NCBI GenBank assembly: GCA_959606705.1
Contig: CAUHLX010000106.1
Span: forward strand, 1 to 8,817
Reading direction: 5' to 3'
Length of the DNA: 8,817 nt
From: an uncultured Bacillota bacterium
Lineage (GTDB): Bacteria; Bacillota; Clostridia; Peptostreptococcales; Anaerovoracaceae
In this document: positions 1 through 7,279 of the stretch, piece by piece
Layout of the letters: each line of letters opens with the position of its first letter
Numbering within the stretch: the first letter of the stretch is position 1
Notes under the pieces: generated by a model
Database searches by the model: none
Seen by the model: only the letters and a program-made list of their open reading frames with translations
Told to the model about the DNA's origin: nothing
Made by a program: the position numbers and the translations under genes

Positions 1-1014
1 TTTCATATCCTTCGCCGCGAACAAGCTAACTACCTTGCCGTTTTTCAGCTTGGCCGCCACACCCATGTGGGTGTGTTCTCCGCTTCCCGCCACGCCCTTC
101 ATCGGCTTGGCCATGAAGGTGACATCCAGTCCGTGGGCCCGAAATACGTCCTTCACCACGTATTTCACCTGGTTTTCGTTGTCAGCCGCCTGGAGTGCCG
201 TGCTGTATTTCCAATCGATCTCCAGCTGCTCCATCACGTGGTCGTACTGACCGGAGCTGCCCAGCTTGGCCTTGACCCCGCCCACTTCCTTGTGCCCCAT
301 TTCCACCTGGAAGCCATAACGGTTGAGCATCATCAGCGTCTTCTCCAGCGCCGTGCGCACCGGACCTACCGTACGCTTCCAATACTGCTCTTTCAAGACC
401 TGCGACGTGGTCAGCTGTTCCCGATCCGCCTTGTCATCCGGGGTCTGAACCCAAAATTCCAGTTCGGTGGCCGCCGTCAGAATGATTTCATCGATCTCGT
501 CCGCAGAATCGATGGGAAGATATTCGAAGATGTAGGGATTTTCTTTGATCAAATCCAGCAGCCCGGATTGGAACGCTTTGACCGCGTCCCGCAGAATGAC
601 TCGAGACCCCACCTCGGCGGTGTCGTTGTGGACCAGAAAGCAGGGAATCCTTAAGGTCCCTACCGGCATTCCCTGTTCCTCCGCTCGATGATACAGGTTA
701 TAGTCCACATACCAGTTGGCGTCAGGGTCGGGAATGATATCCACCTTAGCGTTGTTCAGCGCCGCGATCTTGGGCAGCACCACACTGGAACCGTCCGTCT
801 GAACGCCGTGCTCCATCAGCTGGTCCATATCCTCTAAAAACAGCTCCACGGGAATCTTTTCATCCGTGTCATGGCCTCCGATATCCAGACCGACCAGAGA
901 AACAAACCGCACCTCCGGGTGCTGATTCAGCAGATCCGTCACCGCCGCTTTTTCATGAAACTGCGGAGGGATACAAAACAGCATATTGTCCATGATATTT
1001 TTCTTGTCTGGCAT
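1..1014 (-). CDS. glnA: Glutamine synthetase, N-terminal 338 residues (3' end cut by window edge)
   Basis: This enzyme makes glutamine from glutamate, ammonia and ATP in the cytoplasm. The reading frame is open from an ATG at 1014 to base 1. The ATG lies 9 bases after an AGGAAGGAG ribosome site. Family signatures appear in the expected order: a DGSS segment at residues 74-77, TELEF at 183-187 (acidic metal-ligand region), GHKEVGG at 240-246, EIDWKYSTALQAADN at 265-279, and GSGEHTHMG at 310-318 (the ATP/metal-binding His motif). The order and wording fit the GlnA type I lineage rather than GSIII. The GSGxHTH motif sits roughly 60-70 residues later than I expect in a typical ~440-residue GSI. 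The canonical 'HEVAPGQ' stretch is also replaced by a longer loop (residues 244-263). This suggests one of the enlarged clostridial glutamine synthetases. The visible N-terminus has no other recognised domain. Whether it is a catalytic GlnA or a specialised paralogue cannot be settled without the missing C-terminus. Confidence 0.9.
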   Translation of the reverse strand, partial: MPDKKNIMDNMLFCIPPQFHEKAAVTDLLNQHPEVRFVSLVGLDIGGHDTDEKIPVELFLEDMDQLMEHGVQTDGSSVVLPKIAALNNAKVDIIPDPDANWYVDYNLYHRAEEQGMPVGTLRIPCFLVHNDTAEVGSRVILRDAVKAFQSGLLDLIKENPYIFEYLPIDSADEIDEIILTAATELEFWVQTPDDKADREQLTTSQVLKEQYWKRTVGPVRTALEKTLMMLNRYGFQVEMGHKEVGGVKAKLGSSGQYDHVMEQLEIDWKYSTALQAADNENQVKYVVKDVFRAHGLDVTFMAKPMKGVAGSGEHTHMGVAAKLKNGKVVSLFAAKDMK

Positions 1015-1058
1015 ATATAATAGCTCCTTCCTGCTTTAAAATCCGGCATTTTGTCTCT

Positions 1059-1074
1059 GACGTTCATTTTATCA
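1059..1074 (-). promoter_or_regulatory. Possible extended -10 promoter of the glutamine synthetase gene
   Basis: On the minus strand TGATAAAAT (1066-1074) is an extended -10 (TGn plus TAAAAT, 5 of 6 to consensus). It would start RNA near 1059 and give a leader of about 45 bases before the ATG at 1014. No good -35 is present at 17 bases, where the sequence already belongs to the upstream terminator. I found no clear GlnR-type TGTNA-N7-TNACA box nearby. The call rests only on the short motif and on its place between a terminator and a gene start. Confidence 0.35.
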
Positions 1075-1082
1075 CAGTTTGT

Positions 1083-1115
1083 AATAAAAAGGGAGCCTTT
1101 TTCAATCAGGCTCCC
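1083..1115 (-). terminator. Intrinsic terminator of the three-gene membrane operon
   Basis: GGGAGCCT (1091-1098) and AGGCTCCC (1108-1115) form a perfect 8-bp GC-rich stem with a 9-base loop. On the minus strand the stem is followed at once by TTTTTATT (1090 down to 1083). It lies 30 bases past the stop codon of the UPF0182 gene. The plus-strand side lacks a T tract, so it acts for leftward transcription. It isolates the operon from the glutamine synthetase gene. Confidence 0.93.
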
Positions 1116-1144
1116 CAGTTAAAACGCTTTTTGAAAGGAATGAT

Positions 1145-4100
1145 TTACTGCTCTTCTTCGGTACCCTGATCCGGCGCGGAAGCTCCTGCCGCGGAATCGT
1201 CGGCAGCGCCCGCTCCCGCCGCTTCGGAAGCACCGGCCGGCTCCAGCTGTTTCAGATACTGTTTCAGTTCGCTGAGATGCTTTCCATAGCCTGCCCAGTC
1301 GCCGTTCTTTTGAGCGGATTCCGCCGCCTCAAAGGCTTCGTTGGCCTTCTTGATCAGCTCACTGGTACCCAGTCCCTGCTGTACCGTTCCGCTTCCGTCG
1401 GTTCCGGGGTTGGCCGCGGTGCCGCCCTCGCCCAGACCGCCTTCCAGGCCGGCCTGATTGACGGTGATCTTACCGTTTTCATCGTGCTGCTGAACCGAGG
1501 TGATATAATCGCCGGTTCCGAACAGGTCGTTCAGTGCTTCCGCCAGCGTATCCTCGTAGGCAATCTGATCGTTGTAGGCCACGATGACCCTCTTCACCTC
1601 AGGCAGACTGGAGGAAACGCCTTCCAGATAAACCGGTTCCACATAGAGCAGGGATTCTTCCATGGGGATGACGAACATGTCGCCCCTGGAATATTTGGTC
1701 CCCTTGGAGCTCCACAGTGAGAAGTCCTGGGAAATTCGATCGTCCTGATCGATCAGTCCTTCCACCTGCATGGGACCGTAAACCACCTTGCTCTTGGGCA
1801 AGCGGTAGAGCACCAGCTCTCCGTAGTGGTCGCCGTCATTTCGGGCCACCAGCAGTCCCGTCATATTCTTCTTTCCGTTTGGTGTGTAGGGCAGGGAATT
1901 GATGAATTCCACGTCCGTTTCACCCGGAAGCTTCATGATGTAGTAGGTGGGTTCCATGGTGACTTCATCGGAGCCGAAAATCTGTGTGGCGATGGCCCAC
2001 AGGTCTTCCTTCTGGTAGAACACCTTTACATCGTTCATGTGATATTTCTTGTAAACGTTGCCCTGGATTCCAAACATGAAATTGGGGTAACGGATGTGCG
2101 CTCTCAACTCCTGAGGCATCTGGTCCGCGCTCTTGAACAGCTGCGGATAAATGCTGGTCAGAGTGTTGGCGATGGGGTCCTTATCGTCCACCAGGTAGTA
2201 ATTGGTGTCGCCGTTGTAAGCGTCGATGACCACCTTGACCGAGTTGCGGATGTAGTTGGTCCGCTCCGGATTGATGCTGCCGTCCGCCAGCGTGTAAGGC
2301 TCGGAATACGGATAGTAGCTGCTCTTGGTATAGGCGTCGATGATCCAGTACAGCTTGCCGTCCACCGTGACCACGTAGGGATTGTCATCGTACTGCAGGA
2401 AAGGAGCGATCTTCTGCACCCGTTCTTCGATGTTGCGGTTGATGATGATCTTGGAGTTGCTGTCGATGTTCGTGGAAACCAGCATCTTCAAGCTCTGTTC
2501 CCGGATGGCAAACGCCACGCGGTTGAGCAGGTTGAGCTTGATGCCGCCCGTGCCTTCATAGGTGGTGTCCGCGTTGCCTTCTCCGCTGGGATAGTCGAAC
2601 TCCTTCATATTGGTATTGGTAATGATATAGTTGTTGGTCAGCTCACCGAAGTAAATCTCCGGCCGGGTCACCTGGATTTCATCCACCGCGGAAACCGGGG
2701 GAATGCTCTTGATCAGCATGTCCGGCTGGCCGCTGGCCGTCACCTTGTCCACGCGGGACAGCGTGATGCCGTAGCCGTGAGTGTACTGCAAATGCTGGTT
2801 GATCCAGGAATCGCTGATGTTGGCCTCGTTGATTTCACGAGCCGACAGGAACGTCTGGGTGTATTCTCCGTTGACCATGTAGCGGTCCACGTCCACATCG
2901 TTGAACTGATAATAGCTGCGGATGCTCTGCGTCTGATTGTAGAACTGCTCCGCCGGCTCAAAATCGTTGATGCGGATATTGTTGATGGTCCCCTTGTTGT
3001 TGAGGACATCCTCTCTGGTCAAATCGTTGTTGGCCGCGAATTCCTTTACGGAAATATCCTGTAGATCGTACGCGTGCTGCGTATAAGTGATGTTGTTCTG
3101 CAGATACGGCGCCTGCTTGTTGAATTCATCCGGGGAGACCACCAGGTTTTGAACCAGGCCCGCCGCTCCGGTCCCCACCGCTCCCAGCACGATCATGATC
3201 ACCGGCACGGTAAGCATCTTCTTCCAGCTGCGGCTTTTGACCCCCAAAGCGAAGAAGAGGGCCGCCACCAGCGACAGAACGATGAGAATGCGGTACACCC
3301 AAAGGGTGATATTGATGTCCGTAAACCCGGCGCCAAAGAGAACGCCCGTGTGGGAATACAGAAGGTTGAACTGCTTCAAAACGAAATTGATGGCGATCAT
3401 CAGGAAGAACACCACTCCCAGCACGATGATCTGCTTGGACGCAATGTTCAAAAGCTGATTGAAATTGCCGGTATCAAACTGCTTTTTGGGCCGGCGATGG
3501 GTGGTGCCGAAACCATTTTTGAACGCGCCTCCGAAAGCCCCTCCGAACGCGCTGCCAAAGGGATTCGCTCCCGCCTGCGGTCCCTCGTCCTCCTCGTAGG
3601 CCTCCTCCGCGGGCTCGTCCTGAACCGTTTCAAAGACCTGGGGTCTTCTGGTGGACAGCAGGATGGTGTAATACAGCAGCGTCACCACCGCGAACGCGAT
3701 CACTAAGCCCAGCAGGATTCCATTGATTTGTGATACGAACTGCAGTTTAAATACATAGAACGAAATGTCCAAATTGAAAATCGGATCTTTGATGCCAAAG
3801 TCCGTGCTGTTGCTGAATTTCAGAATTTCAAACCACAGCTTGGTCACCGTGGAAAGCGTGACCAGTATACCGAACACCGCCGCCAATCCCCAGGTGAGGC
3901 GATTGATGGTCTTGTCGCTGACGCTGTCGCTCCCGGACGCTACCTCGATCTTTTTCAAATAACCCCTTTTCAAGGTCTTTAAATAGACGTAGCACAGAAG
4001 CGTGATCACAATAAACGTGGGAATGCCCAGCTTCAGCTGCGTGAACAGCTGTTTGAAAAACACGCTGGTGTAGCCCAATTCCTGAAACCACAGAAAATCT

Positions 4101-4189
4101 GTGAAAAATCTTACCAGCGTCCCGAAGCACGCTGCGATAATCAGGAGAATGAGCAGAACCACTCCTAATCCAAACCTCTTCTTCTTCAA
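1145..4189 (-). CDS. UPF0182 family multi-pass membrane protein (1014 residues)
   Basis: Family assignment rests on several features. The N-terminus is basic and hydrophobic and carries the typical 'DFLWFQELGYTSVFF' stretch (residues 31-45). About seven membrane segments follow, near 6-28, 52-72, 98-120, 154-178, 252-272, 297-317 and 325-350. After the last one comes the family-typical 'VSPDEFNKQAPYLQNNI' entry (351-367) into a large domain of about 600 residues, predicted to lie outside the membrane. A cytoplasmic or loop stretch at 190-230 is acidic, then Gly/Phe-rich. The C-terminal 60 residues hold a short helical segment and an Ala/Gly/Asp/Glu tail. The start is a TTG, chosen because it lies 7 bases after AAGGGGTGAT and because upstream in-frame sequence does not add homologous residues. 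UPF0182 (COG1615) has no established biochemical role that I know of. It is the last gene of a three-gene unit whose other products are also membrane-anchored. Confidence 0.93.
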   Translation of the reverse strand: MKKKRFGLGVVLLILLIIAACFGTLVRFFTDFLWFQELGYTSVFFKQLFTQLKLGIPTFIVITLLCYVYLKTLKRGYLKKIEVASGSDSVSDKTINRLTWGLAAVFGILVTLSTVTKLWFEILKFSNSTDFGIKDPIFNLDISFYVFKLQFVSQINGILLGLVIAFAVVTLLYYTILLSTRRPQVFETVQDEPAEEAYEEDEGPQAGANPFGSAFGGAFGGAFKNGFGTTHRRPKKQFDTGNFNQLLNIASKQIIVLGVVFFLMIAINFVLKQFNLLYSHTGVLFGAGFTDINITLWVYRILIVLSLVAALFFALGVKSRSWKKMLTVPVIMIVLGAVGTGAAGLVQNLVVSPDEFNKQAPYLQNNITYTQHAYDLQDISVKEFAANNDLTREDVLNNKGTINNIRINDFEPAEQFYNQTQSIRSYYQFNDVDVDRYMVNGEYTQTFLSAREINEANISDSWINQHLQYTHGYGITLSRVDKVTASGQPDMLIKSIPPVSAVDEIQVTRPEIYFGELTNNYIITNTNMKEFDYPSGEGNADTTYEGTGGIKLNLLNRVAFAIREQSLKMLVSTNIDSNSKIIINRNIEERVQKIAPFLQYDDNPYVVTVDGKLYWIIDAYTKSSYYPYSEPYTLADGSINPERTNYIRNSVKVVIDAYNGDTNYYLVDDKDPIANTLTSIYPQLFKSADQMPQELRAHIRYPNFMFGIQGNVYKKYHMNDVKVFYQKEDLWAIATQIFGSDEVTMEPTYYIMKLPGETDVEFINSLPYTPNGKKNMTGLLVARNDGDHYGELVLYRLPKSKVVYGPMQVEGLIDQDDRISQDFSLWSSKGTKYSRGDMFVIPMEESLLYVEPVYLEGVSSSLPEVKRVIVAYNDQIAYEDTLAEALNDLFGTGDYITSVQQHDENGKITVNQAGLEGGLGEGGTAANPGTDGSGTVQQGLGTSELIKKANEAFEAAESAQKNGDWAGYGKHLSELKQYLKQLEPAGASEAAGAGAADDSAAGASAPDQGTEEEQ

Positions 4190-4217
4190 ATCATCACCCC
4201 TTATTTTTTATGCGTTT

Positions 4218-4245
4218 GGAACGACCTTATGCCATAGTCCGTTCC
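4218..4245 (-). other. Hairpin in the spacer between the zinc-ribbon and UPF0182 genes
   Basis: GGAAC (4218-4222) and GTTCC (4241-4245) pair. GAC and GTC extend the stem around a one-base bulge to about 8 bp with an 11-base loop. No T tract follows on the minus strand, so it does not look like a terminator. It could be an RNA stability or processing element between two co-transcribed genes. It may also be chance. Confidence 0.35.
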
Positions 4246-4252
4246 CTGTTTA

Positions 4253-6571
4253 TTACTGGTTGAAGGCATAATAATCTATCACACGGAAAGCGCTGCCGTC
4301 CGGCTCCACATAGTAGATCCGGTAATTCTCTTCAGGAGTCTCGACTCCGTCTTCCGCGATGGATATCAATTCGTGAGTCCAAACATAGAAGCCCGTGGTG
4401 CCCTGTCTGATCTCTCCGATCTCCAGGAGTTTGAACGTAGCGTTGGTCTTGCCCGGGTTTTCAAACGCCAGAGCCTTTTCATAGGCTCCCGTACCGGTCT
4501 TTAAAAAGTTGAATACGGCGTTGTCTCCGGTATTCATGTATTCTACCCATCTCGAGTCGAACGCAATCACCGTACCCACCGCAGTCGCATCAAAATTGTA
4601 AATAATTCCGTTGGCGTCCGTGAGCCAATAATTATCGCGAATCGGCGTAGACGCGTTCAGATCCGGTATTCCATAATCCAGACCGGGGTCGAATTTCAAA
4701 TCGGCGTTTTCTCGAATTTCTCTGATATTGCCATTGTCTTCCCCGTAATTATTGCCGCGTTGGCGGTAAATTAATTCCTCAATTGTCGCGGTGGTTTCCT
4801 CCGGCTTGTCAATGGGAGCCTCTTCCTTGTGGAAAACGGCCATAATTCCGGACTGAATCTTTTCCACGAATATCGCCGCCGGCGACTGGGGCGCAAAATA
4901 TTTGATGCCCAGCATCGCCGCTTCGATCGCCAAAATCGCAATCACGATCGCCAGAATCACGACGCCCACCATACCTAGCTTTCTTTTCTTCGTTTCTCGC
5001 CGATCGCCGGAAGGGAGGTCAGCGGTCCGAAGCTCATACGCTCCGCCGCCGGACCGTTCCGCCGTCTCTTGGGCGGGAAGGCCGGAAACCGCCGGTTCCA
5101 CACCGGGGGCGTGATATTGTTCTTTCAAAAGGGCCTCGCCGAAAATTTCCTTTTCCAGCTCCTCCAACGCTTCCGTGTCTTCCTCTCGTTTTAACGTCGG
5201 CGCCCGATGCGGAAGCTCCTCCTGGTCCGAGGGCATGGCAGAACCGAAAAAACTGGCCCTGGCCGCCGCCATCTCATCGATTTGCTCGCTGTTGAAACCC
5301 ACCATGCGGCCGCTTCTGGCCTCTCCGGATGGTTTGGAATCCTCCGGAGCCGGGGACTTCGGCTCGGTACCTTGGTTCTCCGTGGCCGCGGCTTTCGGCA
5401 GCGGCTCATCGACCGGACCCCTGCTCGGGACAGCTTGAGACGCCGGCTGGCTTTCCATAATCTTTCTCAGCTCCACCGGCTTCGTATCCCGGGCCAGCAC
5501 GGGATCTTCCCCCATGGCCGGGGCCTTTTCCGACAGGCTGATGGTCTCCGGGGCCGCTTCCTTTCGCTGGCCCTGCTCCGCGTCACGCTTCTGTATTTTC
5601 TCGTACTCCCGATCCAGCAGCTTCTGAAATTCTTCATTCTTTTTGCTGAAGGTGAAAAATCGTTCGATATCGTCATCGCCGATGGCGTCCGCCACCGGTT
5701 CCTCATCCACCGTCTCCTCAACGATTGGCTTCCGAATCAAGGGCTCTTCCGCAGTTGGCTCTTCGACCGTCCTAGCCTCGTCAATGGGTTCTTGGAAAAT
5801 TGGCATCGGCACGGGATCGGCCGCCGGAGCGGTTCTGTCCAGCGTTTTCTCCACCGTTCCGACGGAAGCCGACGCCGCTTTCTCCGCCGGGCTGACCGTT
5901 TCCTCCGGGGCCGCACTCAAGGCTTCCCCAAATATTTCCTCCTCCAGCTCGCGAATTCTGGCTTCCTTCTCCGCCGGTGTTTCGTTCGCTAACACGGATG
6001 TCACGTCGTAGCTGATGTCCGGCTCGGTTTCATATTCCAGGAGGGTTTCCTGACGGACCGAAGCCGTCGGTTTTTCAGCGGCCTGACCTTCATCCCTCGC
6101 GGAAACCGTTCCCGCCGGTTCTCCCGCTTCTCTTAAGGTAATATCCACTTTATCAGGATCGTGCCACCGAAAATCGATCTCTTCCACCTTTTTCGGTTTG
6201 GGAAAATCCTGCACGTTCCAGCTGAACTCCGAAAAGTCGATGGGAGGATCGGTGATTTCCGCTTCCTGCACGGGCTCCTCGCTCTCGCCCAACACGACCG
6301 GCGTCTCTTGTTCTTGGTCCTCTTTAGGCGCTATGTAGTCCTCCGTTTGCTGCGGATCGTCAAAAATCAAAGTGAATTTCTGTCCCTGGGCAGGCGGAAC
6401 AGTCTCTCCATCGGCGTGGTCAAGAGAATTGTAAACGACTTCTTCTTTTAATTCGAGCTTCTCTTCTCCCCGGCTGCCTTCCTGGGTCGGTTCCTGATCT
6501 ACCGCCGCGCCGCAGCCGCCGCAGAACCGATCCCCCGATTGGATGGGATGTCCACATTTTCTACAATACAT
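4253..6571 (-). CDS. Zinc-ribbon, long acidic linker, single-pass membrane protein with C-terminal extracytoplasmic domain (772 residues)
   Basis: An N-terminal zinc ribbon has Cys at residues 3, 6, 17 and 20 (CxxC-x10-CxxC). A very long Glu/Pro/Ala-rich linker (about 25-525) is predicted to be disordered. It is punctuated by islands richer in aromatics and hydrophobics: FSWNV...DFRW at 116-136, FFTFSKKNEEFQKLLDREYEKI at 305-326, and MVGFNSEQIDEM at 423-434. The motif ELEeEIFGEAL occurs twice (208-218 and 471-481). After basic residues (RRETKKRK, 524-531) comes one membrane helix (about 533-556) and a 215-residue mixed domain to the C-terminus. Positive-inside reasoning puts the ribbon and linker in the cytoplasm and the C-terminal domain outside. 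The plan resembles TcaA/YvbJ-like zinc-ribbon membrane proteins, but the linker is far longer and I cannot confirm homology of the outer domain. The ATG follows GGAGG by 9 bases and lies 27 bases after the upstream gene. Function unknown. Confidence 0.88.
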   Translation of the reverse strand: MYCRKCGHPIQSGDRFCGGCGAAVDQEPTQEGSRGEEKLELKEEVVYNSLDHADGETVPPAQGQKFTLIFDDPQQTEDYIAPKEDQEQETPVVLGESEEPVQEAEITDPPIDFSEFSWNVQDFPKPKKVEEIDFRWHDPDKVDITLREAGEPAGTVSARDEGQAAEKPTASVRQETLLEYETEPDISYDVTSVLANETPAEKEARIRELEEEIFGEALSAAPEETVSPAEKAASASVGTVEKTLDRTAPAADPVPMPIFQEPIDEARTVEEPTAEEPLIRKPIVEETVDEEPVADAIGDDDIERFFTFSKKNEEFQKLLDREYEKIQKRDAEQGQRKEAAPETISLSEKAPAMGEDPVLARDTKPVELRKIMESQPASQAVPSRGPVDEPLPKAAATENQGTEPKSPAPEDSKPSGEARSGRMVGFNSEQIDEMAAARASFFGSAMPSDQEELPHRAPTLKREEDTEALEELEKEIFGEALLKEQYHAPGVEPAVSGLPAQETAERSGGGAYELRTADLPSGDRRETKKRKLGMVGVVILAIVIAILAIEAAMLGIKYFAPQSPAAIFVEKIQSGIMAVFHKEEAPIDKPEETTATIEELIYRQRGNNYGEDNGNIREIRENADLKFDPGLDYGIPDLNASTPIRDNYWLTDANGIIYNFDATAVGTVIAFDSRWVEYMNTGDNAVFNFLKTGTGAYEKALAFENPGKTNATFKLLEIGEIRQGTTGFYVWTHELISIAEDGVETPEENYRIYYVEPDGSAFRVIDYYAFNQ

Positions 6572-6598
6572 TACATTGTTCCTCCGTTTCTGCCCTAT

Positions 6599-7039
6599 CT
6601 ATTCTTTGATCTGCCGATCCAGTTCTTCTTCCGTGTAGATTCTGCCGCTTTTGGACATCGACATACGAATCACGCCAGGCGCTTCCGCCGATCTCACATC
6701 CCCATTTCCCGGTTCCGGCTCCGGCTCATTCTCCTGGTCAGGAGCTATCTTTTCCTCGGAGACTTCATCGTCCGCATCCCCCGCCGCAAAGACCATTCCC
6801 TCTGACCTCGCTGCCCCGTTAAATTGCTGGCCCTCGGCCAGATTCTTTAATCGCTCATCGATTTGTTTCAGAGTATCTAATTGCTGGTTGGTCTTCCAAT
6901 ACCATAAGCGCAGTCCTCGGAGCAAAATCCATAGAACGAGAAACACTATAATAACCGCCGTGATAACAAACGGCGGTGAATCGATTTCTAACCCCAGTGA
7001 CTCAAAAAAGGTGTTGAGCTGTTGGTAAAAAACGTCCAT
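6599..7039 (-). CDS. Small single-pass membrane protein with coiled coil and acidic tail (146 residues), first gene of the operon
   Basis: I do not recognise a named family. Residues 1-22 are short and outside or amphipathic, and 24-41 form one strongly hydrophobic helix ending in RGLRLWYWK. Residues 49-69 have a heptad-like pattern (QLDTLKQIDERLKNL) suggesting a short coiled coil. Residues 85-117 are acidic and Pro-rich. The last 25 residues end in a conserved-looking GRIYTEEELDRQIKE. The start is the ATG at 7039 because GAGGAAGG lies just upstream. A longer in-frame GTG at 7081 is rejected because it lies upstream of the predicted transcription start, next to the -10 box. The basic side suggests that the C-terminal part is cytoplasmic. 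The gene is first after the operon promoter and 27 bases before the zinc-ribbon gene. A role as an assembly or scaffold partner of the two larger membrane proteins is inference only. Confidence 0.8.
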   Translation of the reverse strand: MDVFYQQLNTFFESLGLEIDSPPFVITAVIIVFLVLWILLRGLRLWYWKTNQQLDTLKQIDERLKNLAEGQQFNGAARSEGMVFAAGDADDEVSEEKIAPDQENEPEPEPGNGDVRSAEAPGVIRMSMSKSGRIYTEEELDRQIKE

Positions 7040-7069
7040 TGACCTTCCTCGCTTTTTAAGCTTTCTATT

Positions 7070-7098
7070 ATTATAATACACAACGTGGTCAATAGCAA
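7070..7098 (-). promoter_or_regulatory. Sigma-A-type promoter of the membrane-protein operon
   Basis: On the minus strand TTGCTA (7098-7093, 4 of 6) and a perfect TATAAT (7075-7070) are separated by 17 bases. RNA would start near 7063, giving a short leader of about 23 bases containing the GAGGAAGG ribosome site of the 146-residue protein. The -10 lies within TATTATAATA (7069-7078), a perfect 10-base palindrome, so the same box also reads TATAAT on the plus strand (7072-7077). Confidence 0.7.
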
Positions 7099-7134
7099 TT
7101 TTTTTGTCGTGCCATAAACGATCTTAACGCAGTC

Positions 7135-7279
7135 TTTGCAATGAAAAACGATCGGGTACACCCGCTCTATGATATGGAGAGATATTTTGGGGATGGGCGA
7201 AGCGCCGAACCCTGCCGACGCTTTGCCTGTCCCTTTGAAATGGGCCGATCATGGCCGGTTTCATAGAGTCGGACGCAAA
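7135..7279 (+). ncRNA. Unassigned multi-helix structured RNA candidate
   Basis: Nested pairings read on the plus strand are as follows. Outer: TTTGC 7135-7139 with GCAAA 7275-7279. Next: CTCTATGA 7165-7172 with TCATAGAG 7261-7268, extendable past a C-C mismatch by 7161-7162/7271-7272. Inside these: ATAT 7172-7175/7182-7185; a 15-bp stem 7190-7204/7219-7233 closing a 14-base loop; and GAAAT plus GGCC 7237-7246 with GGCC plus GTTTC 7253-7262 around a 6-base loop. A small CGGG/CCCG hairpin (7153-7163) competes with or stacks on the 5' side. Five pairs are G-U on the plus strand and would be A-C mismatches on the minus strand, which argues for plus-strand RNA. A few bases are shared between adjacent helices. 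I recognise no riboswitch, 6S, SRP or T-box signature. No T-tract terminator follows on the plus strand. Alternatives are a structured 3' UTR of the neighbouring minus-strand gene or a small repetitive DNA element. Confidence 0.45.
7144..7164 (-). terminator. Weak possible terminator for the Asn/Gln-rich protein gene
   Basis: On the minus strand CGGG-TGTA-CCCG (7164-7153, with one more possible pair) is followed after four bases (ATCG) by TTTTT (7148-7144). The stem is short and the T tract is offset, so this would be a weak intrinsic terminator. It lies about 115 bases past the stop at 7280, beyond the structured stretch, which would then become that gene's 3' UTR. Confidence 0.3.

Noticed and set aside
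67..654. Plus-strand open frame opposite glutamine synthetase
   Set aside because: The minus strand holds clear glutamine synthetase motifs throughout, and this frame has none.
1060..1082. GlnR-type operator before the glutamine synthetase gene
   Set aside because: TGTGA is present but the matching TNACA half-site is missing at the right spacing.
1826..3064. Long plus-strand open frame of about 412 codons opposite the UPF0182 gene
   Set aside because: It is antisense to a well-supported family protein, has no good ribosome site, and its residues (many Val, Asp, His) follow from the codon pattern of the other strand.
5207..5992. Plus-strand open frame opposite the zinc-ribbon gene
   Set aside because: The product is Arg/Leu/Phe-rich as expected from reading acidic coding sequence backwards. 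No ribosome site or domain.
6569..6576. ATG-TAA mini-frame overlapping the start of the zinc-ribbon gene
   Set aside because: It is only 4 bases from GGAGG, too close for good initiation; likely chance. The similar ATG-ATT-TGA before the UPF0182 start is even closer to its ribosome site.
7040..7081. Longer GTG start for the 146-residue membrane protein
   Set aside because: It would begin upstream of the predicted transcription start and next to the -10 box, while the ATG at 7039 has a strong ribosome site.
7165..7268. Terminal inverted repeat of a small mobile element (CTCTATGA...TCATAGAG)
   Set aside because: No target-site duplication flanks it and no second copy is in the window. The interior is highly paired with strand-biased wobble, which suits an RNA better. 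A genome-wide copy search would decide.
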